Origin: Oscillospiraceae bacterium
GTDB taxonomy: Bacteria > Bacillota > Clostridia > Oscillospirales > Oscillospiraceae
DNA length: 61,272 bases
Direction of reading: 5' to 3'
Assembly (NCBI GenBank): GCA_015067545.1
Contig: SVMG01000010.1
Span: 1 to 61,272 of the forward strand
Below are positions 33,977 through 41,867 of this stretch, one piece after another (the first letter of the stretch is position 1; every line of letters starts with the position of its first letter). The notes beneath the pieces are model-generated. The model was not told the origin of the DNA. It saw nothing but the letters and a program-made list of their open reading frames with translations, and ran no database searches. Made by a program: the position numbers and the translations under genes.

Positions 33977-35226
33977 AATACCGCGCCTTTTCAGAAAAAC
34001 AGAAAACGGTGCTTTCCTGGTGGGTGCCGGGAAATGTGCATTTTGACCGGGAGGCCATTGTCTGCGACGGGGCGGTGCGTTCGGGCAAAACGCTGGCTAT
34101 GGGGCTGTCCTTTTTCCTGTGGGCGATGGTGAGCTTTGACGGAATGCGCTTCGGCGTCTGCGGAAAGACCATTGCATCGCTGCGGCGCAATGTGTTGTCG
34201 GAGATTCTGCCCCGGCTTTCCGGGATGGGGGCGACCTGGAAGGAAAAACGGACGGAAAACTTAGTGACGGTGAATTTCCAGGGTCATGAGAATCAGTTTT
34301 ACATCTTCGGCGGTCGGGATGAGAGCTCGGCAAGTCTCATCCAGGGCATTACCTTTGCCGGGGTACTGCTGGACGAGGTGGCGCTGATGCCAAAGTCCTT
34401 TGTGGAACAGGCCTGCGCCCGCTGCTCCGTGGCAGGCAGCCGGCTGTGGTTCAACTGCAATCCGGCGGGGCCCAGTCATTGGTTTTACAAGGAGTGGATA
34501 CAGGATGCCGAGAAGCGAAACTGTCTGCGTCTGCACTTTACCATGGCGGACAATCCGTCCTTGACGGATTCTATCCGTGAGCGGTATGAGCGGCTGTATT
34601 CCGGGGTGTTCTACCGGCGGTTTGTGCTGGGGCAATGGGCGCAGGCAGAGGGACGGGTATATGATTTCTTTGAACCGGACATGGTCAAGCCTGTGCCCCA
34701 GGGAGCGTTTGAAAAATGGTACATCTCCTGTGATTACGGCACGGTCAATCCCACCTCTATGGGGCTTTGGGGGCTTCAGAAGGGCGTTTGGTATCGGGTG
34801 AAGGAATTTTATTTCGACTCCCGGGCCAAACACCGGCAGATGACGGATGAGGAATACGCGGTGGCTTTGCAGAAATTGGCCGGAGACAGGCCTATTACAG
34901 CGGTGATCATCGACCCGTCGGCGGCCAGCTTTATGGAGGTTCTGCGTCGGCATGGCTGGGTGGTGCGCAAGGCGGAAAATGAAGTGATCTCCGGTATCCG
35001 GCTGACAGCGGATCATCTGAAGTCGGGGAAGCTTGTGATCTGTGAGGGCTGCAAGGATATCCTCCGGGAAATGGATGAGTATGTATGGGATCTGGACAGC
35101 GCGTCCAGGGATCGGGTGAAAAAGGAGCATGACCATGCCATGGACGAGATGCGGTATTTTGCCGCCACAGTGCTTGGAAAAAAATCCGGCGGCTTTGCGG
35201 TTACAGCTGTGGAGCGGCGGAAATAA
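33973..35226 (+). CDS. Phage terminase large subunit, PBSX type
   Basis: The ATP-driven DNA packaging motor and nuclease. The 417-residue sequence has the Walker A-like CDGAVRSGKTLAM near residue 35-47 and the Walker B GVLLDEVALMP near 126-136. A C-terminal RuvC-like nuclease domain is also present: YISCDYGTVNPTSMGLWG near 252, IIDPSAASF near 314, and HDHAMDEMRYF-type end reading KKEHDHAMDEMRYFAATV near 385-402. Motor and nuclease Asp residues appear intact, so the protein could be active. Length and arrangement fit the Terminase_3/PBSX family. Confidence 0.93.
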   Translation: MKYRAFSEKQKTVLSWWVPGNVHFDREAIVCDGAVRSGKTLAMGLSFFLWAMVSFDGMRFGVCGKTIASLRRNVLSEILPRLSGMGATWKEKRTENLVTVNFQGHENQFYIFGGRDESSASLIQGITFAGVLLDEVALMPKSFVEQACARCSVAGSRLWFNCNPAGPSHWFYKEWIQDAEKRNCLRLHFTMADNPSLTDSIRERYERLYSGVFYRRFVLGQWAQAEGRVYDFFEPDMVKPVPQGAFEKWYISCDYGTVNPTSMGLWGLQKGVWYRVKEFYFDSRAKHRQMTDEEYAVALQKLAGDRPITAVIIDPSAASFMEVLRRHGWVVRKAENEVISGIRLTADHLKSGKLVICEGCKDILREMDEYVWDLDSASRDRVKKEHDHAMDEMRYFAATVLGKKSGGFAVTAVERRK

Positions 35227-35244
35227 GAAAGGAGCGTTATCAAT

Positions 35245-36393
35245 TTGAAACGAAAACAGAAGGACACGCCACTGGCAGCAACAGCCTGCCAGCTTCGCAG
35301 CGGTCAGAGCCATCCCTTTGGCGCGCTGAAGGGTTTTGTGCCCCTGGGCACCGGGGAGGAGCACATTTATCGGCAGCTGCGGGAGGCAATCCCGGTGCTG
35401 GATGCGGCAGTGGGCAAGTTAGTGCGGCTCAGCGGAGGCTTTCAGGTACACTGCCGGAGCAAGGAAAGCCAGCAGAGGTTGGAGAAATTTCTCAAGGACA
35501 TGCCCTGCGGCCGGGGGCAGGTGGGCATTGACAGCTTTCTCAGCGGCTTTGTGGACAGTCTGCTGGTGTATGGCCGCAGCGTGGGCGAGATGGTCGTTGA
35601 CCGGGGGCGTCTGAGAGCGGTGTGTTGGGGAGATGTGACCCAGCTGGAGGTAATGGAGGGGAAAAATCCCCTTGATGTGGAGCTGTGGGGGCCGGACAGC
35701 AAGGGGCGGATGGCGGCACTGCCGTACCAACATCTGCTGCTGTTTACCACACTGAACCCCGAGGCAGCGCATCCTTACGGTGTGAGCTTGTTCCGCGGGA
35801 TGCCGTTTTTGGCGGATATTCTCATGAAGATCTATGCCACCATCGGCTCCAACTGGGAGCGGGCAGGGAATGTGCGATATAGCGTGATCTGCAAAAACAG
35901 CGACAGCATGGATCCCGGCATGGTCCAGGAACGGGGCAAGCAGGTGGCACAGGAATGGAGCCGGGCTATGGAGGATGCCAAGAGTGGTACAGTCCGGGAT
36001 TTTGTGGCCGTTGGCGATGTGCAGATCAAGGTCATCGGTGGCGATGCACCCATTCTGGATTCCCAGGTGCCCGTACGGCAGATCTTGGAGCAGCTGGTGG
36101 CCAAGACCGGTCTGCCGCCCTTCCTGCTGGGCCTGAATTGGAGCACCACCGAGCGGATGAGCACCCAGCAGGCGGACATTTTAACCTCGGAGCTGTGGGC
36201 ACTGCGGCGGACGGTGGAGCCGGTGCTGCGGAAGGTCTGCAAGACCTATCTTGCTTTGGAGGGGCTGGATGACCGGGTGGAGATCGAGTGGAACGATATC
36301 AGCCTGCAGGACATCACCGAAGAGGCAAGGGCGGAGCTTTACAAAGCCCAGGCCATGAAATACCGCATGGAAGCAAATGAAGGAGGAAAGTGA
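35245..36393 (+). CDS. Phage portal protein
   Basis: The dodecameric ring through which DNA enters the capsid. A TTG start at 35245 follows AAAGGAGC at acceptable spacing; no ATG gives a better start. The 382-residue product has portal-family features: AIPVLDAAVGKLVRLSGGFQ, a stretch with FVDSLLVYGRSVGEMVV, PYGVSLFRGMPFLADILMKI, and TGLPPFLLGLNWSTTERMST with the polar loop before the stem helix. The end overlaps the next start by one base. It is shorter than many portals but close to the PBSX-like branch. Confidence 0.85.
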   Translation: MKRKQKDTPLAATACQLRSGQSHPFGALKGFVPLGTGEEHIYRQLREAIPVLDAAVGKLVRLSGGFQVHCRSKESQQRLEKFLKDMPCGRGQVGIDSFLSGFVDSLLVYGRSVGEMVVDRGRLRAVCWGDVTQLEVMEGKNPLDVELWGPDSKGRMAALPYQHLLLFTTLNPEAAHPYGVSLFRGMPFLADILMKIYATIGSNWERAGNVRYSVICKNSDSMDPGMVQERGKQVAQEWSRAMEDAKSGTVRDFVAVGDVQIKVIGGDAPILDSQVPVRQILEQLVAKTGLPPFLLGLNWSTTERMSTQQADILTSELWALRRTVEPVLRKVCKTYLALEGLDDRVEIEWNDISLQDITEEARAELYKAQAMKYRMEANEGGK

Positions 36394-37286
36394 TGAAAGT
36401 TCAAAAGGAAACCAAGGTGGCATCCACAGGTAACGCAACGGCGGCGCAGCTGGAGGCTATCAATGCCCAGGCGAAAGCGGAGCTGACAGCCGAACAGGTG
36501 TATGTGTTCTCTGTGCGCTTGTGCGACGATCAGATCGACCGGGACGGGGAGCGGTTTGATACCGCGGCGCTGCCGGTGTTGGCAAAAATGTTCGTGGGCA
36601 AAACCGGGATCGTCGACCACAAGTGGTCTGCCAGCGGCCAGGTTGCCCGGATCTTTGAGACCCAGGTGGTATGTGAAGACGGTGTCAGCTACATCAAGGC
36701 CTGGGCGTACATCCGCCGGGGAGGCAATGCCGAGGAGATCATTGCCGACATCGAAGCCGGCATCAAAAAGGAGATCTCTGTTGGTTGCGCCATGGGCCGG
36801 GCTGTATGCTCCATCTGCGGCAGCGAGTACGGCACCTGCGGCCATCAGAAGGGGGAGTATTATGACGGAATGCTGTGCTGCGTCATTCTGAAAGAGCCCA
36901 TGGATGCCTACGAATTTTCCTTTGTGGCAGTGCCTGCCCAAAGGGAGGCGGGGGTCATCAAGGGCCTGGGCGAGGGCCACCGCTGCCTGAAGGATTTGGC
37001 AGACGAATTTGGTGCGCAGGGTGAATATCGGGCGATGTATATTCAGGCCAAGCTGGGCCAGAAGTATGAAAAGCAGCTGCGCGATGATGTGGTGCGGCTG
37101 TTTCTGAGCCTGGACATGGGCCTTACCGAGCCGGTGCTGCGCTCCATCACACAAAAGGTCAGCGCAGAGGAGCTGCTGCAGCTGAAAGAAGCACTGGAGG
37201 AGCGCGTGGCGGAGTATCTGCCCGTGCAGACTCAGCTGCATCCGAGAAACAGGGAGCAGGAGCTGGAAAGCAGCTTTTTGATATAG
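36393..37286 (+). CDS. Probable phage prohead protease-like protein with Cys/His cluster
   Basis: The ATG at 36393 lies 6 bases after AGGAGG and overlaps the portal stop. The 297-residue protein starts VYVFSVRLCDDQIDRDGERF near residue 32, and GKTGIVDHKWSASGQVARIF near 65-84 supplies a His typical of capsid maturation proteases. KKEISVGCAMGR follows, then CSICGSEYGTCGH, which with DAYEFSFVAVPA suggests the XkdF/U35-type fold with an added metal-binding knuckle. The C-terminal third is helical and may be a scaffold. The protease call is by fold pattern and position between portal and capsid. Catalysis is not proven. Confidence 0.65.
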   Translation: MKVQKETKVASTGNATAAQLEAINAQAKAELTAEQVYVFSVRLCDDQIDRDGERFDTAALPVLAKMFVGKTGIVDHKWSASGQVARIFETQVVCEDGVSYIKAWAYIRRGGNAEEIIADIEAGIKKEISVGCAMGRAVCSICGSEYGTCGHQKGEYYDGMLCCVILKEPMDAYEFSFVAVPAQREAGVIKGLGEGHRCLKDLADEFGAQGEYRAMYIQAKLGQKYEKQLRDDVVRLFLSLDMGLTEPVLRSITQKVSAEELLQLKEALEERVAEYLPVQTQLHPRNREQELESSFLI

Positions 37287-37341
37287 GGACTACCGGAAAT
37301 TCCGGTGACCATAAATTTTTACTTTAGGAGGAAACGAAAAA

Positions 37342-38367
37342 ATGGGTTATGACAATCTAAAACTGGAAAAAGGCATGTACCGTCAGACAGGCATGAGCTT
37401 TACCCAGGTGCTGGAATCCCTGGATCCCAGCGAAAACTATCGGGGCACTGCGTTGGAGGGTACGGACGCATTTCAGCGGCAGCTGAAGCGTTTCGGCATT
37501 CGCGCCAAGGGCGCGGGTTCTTCTCCTGTGGAGAAGTTCTTCAGCACCATGGATTCTGCGGTGCTGTTCCCCGAGTACATTGCAAGAACAGTCCGTCAGG
37601 GTATGGAGGAAAACAATATCCTGCCCGACATCGTGGCGACCACTACGGTGATCGACGCCATGGATTACCGTTCCATCTGCTCCAATCCCACTGACAGCGA
37701 GAAGGAGCTGAAGAGTGTGGAAGAGGGCGGCGAGATCCCTACCACTGAGGTCAGCACCAAGGAAAAACTGGTCAAGCTGACAAAGCGCGGCAGAATGCTG
37801 GTGGCCTCCTATGAGGCGCTGCGATTCCAGAAGCTGGATCTGTTCGGCGTGATGCTGCGTCAGATCGGTGCGCACATTCAGAATCAGCTGGTACAGGACG
37901 CTGTGGATGTGATCGTGGAGGGTGACGGCAACGACAATCCTGCGGTGCAGTATTGCGTCGGCAATTCGCCCATCTCCGGCACGTTGGGCACATTGGGCTA
38001 TGATCAGATGGTGGAATTCTGGAGTCAGTTTGATCCTTTCACTATGAACACCATGCTCTGCTGCAACAAGACCATGACCAAGATCCTCAAGGTGCCGGAA
38101 TTGCAGAATCCCCTCACCGGGCTGAATTTCCAGGGCACCGGCAAGCTGACCACGCCTCTGGGAGCAAAGCTGTGCCGCTGCAATGCTGTGGACAGCGGCG
38201 TGATCATCGGCCTTGACAACCGCTATGCGCTGGAGCTGGTGCATGCCGGTGATGTCATGGTAGAGTACGACAAGCTCATCGACCGTCAGCTGGAGCGTGC
38301 GGCCATTACCTCCATCTCCGGCTTTGGCAAGATCTGCGACGGCGCGTCCGCTATTTTGAACACATGA
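37342..38367 (+). CDS. Phage major capsid protein, HK97-like
   Basis: The 341-residue product follows the protease, as in most HK97-type head modules, and has a strong ribosome binding site (AGGAGGAAAC). An N-terminal region to about residue 75 could be a scaffold-like delta domain. The body contains FPEYIARTVRQGMEENNILP, EGGEIPTTEVSTKEKLVKLT, RGRMLVASYEALRFQKLDLF, and MNTMLCCNKTMTKIL near 235. GVIIGLDNRYALELVHAGDV near 289 is typical of the P-domain end. No tail-tube gene follows. Confidence 0.8.
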   Translation: MGYDNLKLEKGMYRQTGMSFTQVLESLDPSENYRGTALEGTDAFQRQLKRFGIRAKGAGSSPVEKFFSTMDSAVLFPEYIARTVRQGMEENNILPDIVATTTVIDAMDYRSICSNPTDSEKELKSVEEGGEIPTTEVSTKEKLVKLTKRGRMLVASYEALRFQKLDLFGVMLRQIGAHIQNQLVQDAVDVIVEGDGNDNPAVQYCVGNSPISGTLGTLGYDQMVEFWSQFDPFTMNTMLCCNKTMTKILKVPELQNPLTGLNFQGTGKLTTPLGAKLCRCNAVDSGVIIGLDNRYALELVHAGDVMVEYDKLIDRQLERAAITSISGFGKICDGASAILNT

Positions 38368-38720
38368 GCCTTGCAGAGCAGATCTATGCCCAGGCGCTGG
38401 TGCTGACCCAGGATTCCACACAGATGAATCTGCCCATGCTGGAGGTGCTTTGCCGCAGTGCAGAGAACACTTTGCAGCGAAAGCTCCGGGAGGGCATCAC
38501 TCCGGAGGACTGTAAAGCCGATTTTATTGCCGCTGCCAGCCTGCTTGCGCTGGCAGCCCTGTCAGAGCAGGATGAGGTGGCGCAGGTGGAACAGATCCAG
38601 ACAGGAGATCTGACCCTGCGCCGGGGAAGTCCCGATACTGCTGCCTGCTGTCTGCGGTATCAGGCGGAGCTCATGATGGCACCCTATTTACAGGACAAGT
38701 TTCTGTTCGCGGGGGTGTGA
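38364..38720 (+). CDS. Probable phage head-tail connector protein
   Basis: The ATG overlaps the capsid stop (ATGA). The 118-residue product is largely helical (LEVLCRSAENTLQRKLREGI, DFIAAASLLALAALSE) and ends in LMMAPYLQDKFLFAGV. Size and position match the first connector (gp6-like) in siphophage head modules. The sequence alone would not identify it. Confidence 0.55.
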   Translation: MSLAEQIYAQALVLTQDSTQMNLPMLEVLCRSAENTLQRKLREGITPEDCKADFIAAASLLALAALSEQDEVAQVEQIQTGDLTLRRGSPDTAACCLRYQAELMMAPYLQDKFLFAGV

Positions 38721-38723
38721 GCC

Positions 38724-39059
38724 TTGAGAAAACTGGTGGACAAGATCTTTCAGCGGTATGGCGTGCCTTTGACGGTGCAGGAGACCTCAGGTGTTTCCAC
38801 CGTGCGGGGCTTTGTGCAGCACACGGCTACCTCTGCCAGAAAGCATCTGCTTCCGGAATATACTCCATTGGGAGAGCTGCCCCAGGGGCATTACCTGATG
38901 CTGCTGCCGCTCAATGCAGTGCGGGTGGGAAAACAGGTGATGTATAACGGCAGATGGTATATCGTGCGCCGGGTGGAGCAGGTTTGGCTGGGAAGCACAG
39001 CCCTGTACGACTGGTGCTTATGCGAGGAGAGAGGGGTGACGGATACATGGGGACAGTAA
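38724..39059 (+). CDS. Small phage protein, probable head closure or adaptor
   Basis: A TTG start at 38724 is three bases after the preceding stop and follows GGGGGTG. The 111-residue product is rich in beta-type sequence (VTVQETSGVSTVRGFVQHTA is not exact but LTVQETSGVSTVRGFVQHTA is) and ends with YNGRWYIVRRVEQVWLGSTA. Position after the connector fits a head-completion protein. Overlaps the next gene by 13 bases. Confidence 0.55.
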   Translation: MRKLVDKIFQRYGVPLTVQETSGVSTVRGFVQHTATSARKHLLPEYTPLGELPQGHYLMLLPLNAVRVGKQVMYNGRWYIVRRVEQVWLGSTALYDWCLCEERGVTDTWGQ

Positions 39060-39691
39060 GCATTTCACTGGTGGTCGCAATGCTCAGTGCGGGCGGTGTG
39101 CGCGCAGAGGCGGCCTTTCCTGCTGAACGGATCACCCGGATCCTGACCCCGGTCGCGGCAGTGAGCATCGGCCAGGTGGATCAGAGCAAGGGCACGGTCA
39201 CAGTGCTGGTGGAGATCCTGGGGCCGAAGGAAAGCGGCGGCTACGCCTGCCAGCAGAAGGCGCTGACAGCCTGCGATATTTTGGCAGAGAGCGGAGCGGT
39301 GTGCCGGCAGGGAAAATGTGAATTTTTGAACAAGAGCAACGTGTTCCGTGTGCCGGTAGAGGCAGTTTTTTCCGCGGTGGAGGCATTTACCGTTGCGGTA
39401 GGCGGAAGAACGCTTCCCTATGCCTGCGGCTTTTCGGCCCAGCAGAAGGCAAGCTCTGCAGACGGCGATCTGCAGGGCGTGCCCTGGGAGATCACCGTGG
39501 AGGAATTTATCCCCTGGGGCGTTCAGGATACACAAGGTGTTACGGAGGCCTTCCAGCTGGATCTTTGCTGTGAGGGGAAGACCGAGCGGTATGAAGACTG
39601 CACCTGGACCGAGGTCAGGCGGGTGGCGGAGCAAAATGGCATTCGCCAGATCCGCAAGGCCAAAGCGATGAGTCTGATTTATACATCGTAA
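39047..39691 (+). CDS. Last gene of the phage module, function unknown
   Basis: The ATG at 39047 follows GAGAGGGG. The 214-residue product (MGTVSISLVVAMLSAGGVRA at the start) has five to seven Cys and alternating beta-type sequence: GTVTVLVEILGPKESGGYAC, VFRVPVEAVFSAVEAFTVAV and GVPWEITVEEFIPWGVQ. In a phage this position would hold a tail-completion or minor structural protein. I cannot match it to a family. A terminator follows at once, and no tail-tube, tape-measure, baseplate, holin or lysin gene is present. Confidence 0.6.
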   Translation: MGTVSISLVVAMLSAGGVRAEAAFPAERITRILTPVAAVSIGQVDQSKGTVTVLVEILGPKESGGYACQQKALTACDILAESGAVCRQGKCEFLNKSNVFRVPVEAVFSAVEAFTVAVGGRTLPYACGFSAQQKASSADGDLQGVPWEITVEEFIPWGVQDTQGVTEAFQLDLCCEGKTERYEDCTWTEVRRVAEQNGIRQIRKAKAMSLIYTS

Positions 39692-39703
39692 TAAGCATGA
39701 AGG

Positions 39704-39733
39704 CGGCCACCCCGGAAGGGGTGGCCGTTTTTT
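39704..39733 (+). terminator. Terminator ending the phage module
   Basis: CGGCCACCCC, loop GGAA and GGGGTGGCCG followed by TTTTTTGC. Confidence 0.93.
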
Positions 39734-39766
39734 GCTGCTTAACAGGAAAAAACTTTATATAACCCC

Positions 39767-39795
39767 TTGCGTTTGAGGCTGTTTTGCAGTAACAT
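39767..39795 (+). promoter_or_regulatory. pgi promoter
   Basis: TTGCGT (39767-39772), 17 bases and TAACAT (39790-39795). Confidence 0.55.
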
Positions 39796-39833
39796 ATAGG
39801 AAGAAATTCAAAGACTGAAAGGAATTTTCCAAT

Positions 39834-41141
39834 ATGATCAAAGTAGATATTTCCAATGTATGGGGTCAGCTGTCTCTGCCGGATCTGCTGGCTGTGGAGC
39901 ATGAGGTGGCGGCTGCTCATCAGACTCTGGCTGAGGGAACAGGCGCAGGCAACGACTTCCTGGGCTGGCTTGACCTGCCCGTGGCAGAAGAGACCGAAGA
40001 GATGAAGCGCATCCAAAAGGCTGCGGATCAGATCCGCACAAACAGCGATGTGTTCGTGGTTGTCGGCATCGGCGGCAGCTATTTGGGCCCCCGTGCCGCC
40101 ATCGAGCTGATGCAGGGCTGCAATCACAACATCGGAAAGGGCAAGGGCGATCCTCAGATCTATTTTGCAGGTAACACCCTGTCCACCCGGGCATGGAACG
40201 AGTTGCAGCGACTGCTGGAGGGCAAGGATTTCTCCCTGGCTGTGATCTCCAAGTCCGGCACCACCACCGAGCCTGCCATCGCATTCCGGGCACTGAAGTG
40301 GATGCTGGAGCGCAAGTACGGCACGACTGAGGCCGCCAAGCGCATTTACGCCATTACCGATCCTGCCAAGGGCGCGCTGCGTCAGATGGCTACCGAAGAG
40401 GGCTGGGAGAGCTTCATTATTCCCCCTGCCGCCGGCGGTCGTTTCTCCGTGCTCACCGCGGTGGGCCTGCTTCCCATGGCTGTGGCCGGTATTGACATCC
40501 GTAAGGTGATGAAGGGCGCATACGATGCCAAGGAGCAGTATCATTATCTGCGCTCCTTTGAAAATCCCGTGTGGCTGTACGCCGGTGTCCGCAACCTGCT
40601 GTACCGCAATGGCAAGACCACCGAGATCATGGCTTCCTGGGAGCCCGGCTACAAGATGATGGGCGGCTGGTGGCAGCAGCTGTTCGGCGAATCCGAAGGC
40701 AAGGATGGCAAGGGTATTTTCCCTGTTTCTGTTGAGTTCACCGCCGATCTGCACTCCCTGGGTCAGATGATCCAGCAGGGTGAGCGGAACATTTTTGAGA
40801 CCATGATCCGTTTCGACGCTCCTGAGAAGATCGCCACCGTCGGCTCCGATGCCAAGAATCTGGACGGACTGAACTATCTGGCCGGCAAGCAGCTGGATTT
40901 CGTGGATGAGCAGGCATATCTGGGTACTCTGGCGGCCCATGTGGATGGCGGCGTGCCCGTGATCACTGTGGACATGGGTGAGCTGAACGACGCAAAGCTG
41001 GGCGAGCTGTTCTATTTCTTCGAGCTGTGCTGCGGCGTTTCCGCCTATATGCTGGGAGTCAATCCCTTTAACCAGCCGGGTGTGGAATTCTACAAGCGCA
41101 ATATGTTCCAGCTGCTGGGCAAACCCGGTTACGAAAAATAA
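39834..41141 (+). CDS. pgi: Glucose-6-phosphate isomerase
   Basis: The glycolytic enzyme that interconverts glucose-6-phosphate and fructose-6-phosphate. The 435-residue length fits the short bacterial branch. VVGIGGSYLGPRAAIELMQG near residue 75, ISKSGTTTEPAIAFRALKW near 140, and the catalytic-region QLFGESEGKDGKGIFP near 285 are visible, as is the C-terminal GVNPFNQPGVEFYK near 405. It has its own promoter and is separated from the phage module by a terminator. Confidence 0.96.
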   Translation: MIKVDISNVWGQLSLPDLLAVEHEVAAAHQTLAEGTGAGNDFLGWLDLPVAEETEEMKRIQKAADQIRTNSDVFVVVGIGGSYLGPRAAIELMQGCNHNIGKGKGDPQIYFAGNTLSTRAWNELQRLLEGKDFSLAVISKSGTTTEPAIAFRALKWMLERKYGTTEAAKRIYAITDPAKGALRQMATEEGWESFIIPPAAGGRFSVLTAVGLLPMAVAGIDIRKVMKGAYDAKEQYHYLRSFENPVWLYAGVRNLLYRNGKTTEIMASWEPGYKMMGGWWQQLFGESEGKDGKGIFPVSVEFTADLHSLGQMIQQGERNIFETMIRFDAPEKIATVGSDAKNLDGLNYLAGKQLDFVDEQAYLGTLAAHVDGGVPVITVDMGELNDAKLGELFYFFELCCGVSAYMLGVNPFNQPGVEFYKRNMFQLLGKPGYEK

Positions 41142-41173
41142 TAAAAAATTGCCGCAGAATTCATAAATACCTC

Positions 41174-41202
41174 TTGCAAAATGCGGCGCTAACTGGTAAA
41201 AT
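41174..41202 (+). promoter_or_regulatory. Promoter of the small P-loop gene
   Basis: TTGCAA (41174-41179), 17 bases and TAAAAT (41197-41202). Confidence 0.65.
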
Positions 41203-41247
41203 GACCATACAGCCAAGAAACAGGCTGAGCAAAGGAGGATGTTTCCT

Positions 41248-41655
41248 ATGATTAAAGTGATTATGGGCCTGAAGGGCTCCGGCAAGACCAAAAAGCTGAT
41301 CGATTCCATCAACGAGGCTGTCAAGCAGGCCAGCGGTGATGTGGTGTGCATCGAGTACGGCAAGAAGCTGACCTATGATGTGAACTACCGCGTCCGTTTG
41401 GTTGACTCCGAGGAGTATGCCATTTCCAACAGCGATATGCTGAAGGGCTTCCTCAGCGGCCTGCATGCCGGTAACTTTGATATAACCAACGTTTACATCG
41501 ACAATCTGTACAAGACCATCGGCACTGACCGTGCAAATGGCGAGGAGTTTGTGGCATGGTGCGCTAAGTTTGCAGAAGCAAACAACATGAACATCACCAT
41601 CACCATTTCCGATGATGTTGCCTTGGCTTCTGAGGAAGTTAAGAAGTACCTGTAA
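41248..41655 (+). CDS. Small P-loop protein of unknown function
   Basis: The ATG at 41248 follows AAAGGAGGATG. The 135-residue product opens MIKVIMGLKGSGKTKKLIDS, a Walker A motif (GLKGSGKT, residues 7-14), so it probably binds a nucleotide. TNVYIDNLYKTIG near 83 gives a Walker B-like hydrophobic strand ending in Asp. There is no room for the rest of a full ATPase. Similar small proteins in Clostridia are, from memory, sometimes labelled PilT-like, but nothing here indicates pilus function. It is monocistronic, with promoter and terminator. Confidence 0.8.
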   Translation: MIKVIMGLKGSGKTKKLIDSINEAVKQASGDVVCIEYGKKLTYDVNYRVRLVDSEEYAISNSDMLKGFLSGLHAGNFDITNVYIDNLYKTIGTDRANGEEFVAWCAKFAEANNMNITITISDDVALASEEVKKYL

Positions 41656-41668
41656 GAAACATAAGAAG

Positions 41669-41697
41669 AGTCCGCTGCGAGAGCAGCGGACTTTTTA
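41669..41697 (+). terminator. Terminator of the small P-loop gene
   Basis: AGTCCGCTGC, loop GAGA and GCAGCGGACT followed by TTTTATTTTTT. Confidence 0.92.
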
Positions 41698-41706
41698 TTT
41701 TTTTAT

Positions 41707-41782
41707 TGTAGGGGCGAGCATTGCTCGTCCGCTTGTAGGTGTAACAATGCTGTAATGGACGGCCAATGGCCGCCCCTACATA
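41707..41782. repeat. GTAGGGGCG-type palindromic repeat
   Basis: The unit is bounded by TGTAGGGGCGAGC and GGCCGCCCCTACA, with inner small hairpins (GAGCATTGCTC, GGCCAATGGCC). Related pieces lie at 26303-26398 and 33541-33565. Confidence 0.7.
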
Positions 41783-41800
41783 TATTCCATGGGACACCTC

Positions 41801-41829
41801 TTGCAAAAAGGGCAAAAATAAGGTATAAT
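41801..41829 (+). promoter_or_regulatory. Promoter of the MATE gene
   Basis: TTGCAA (41801-41806), 17 bases and TATAAT (41824-41829). Confidence 0.8.
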
Positions 41830-41867
41830 GTTATGGTTTGAATGTGTTTATGTCGAAAGGAAACGAA

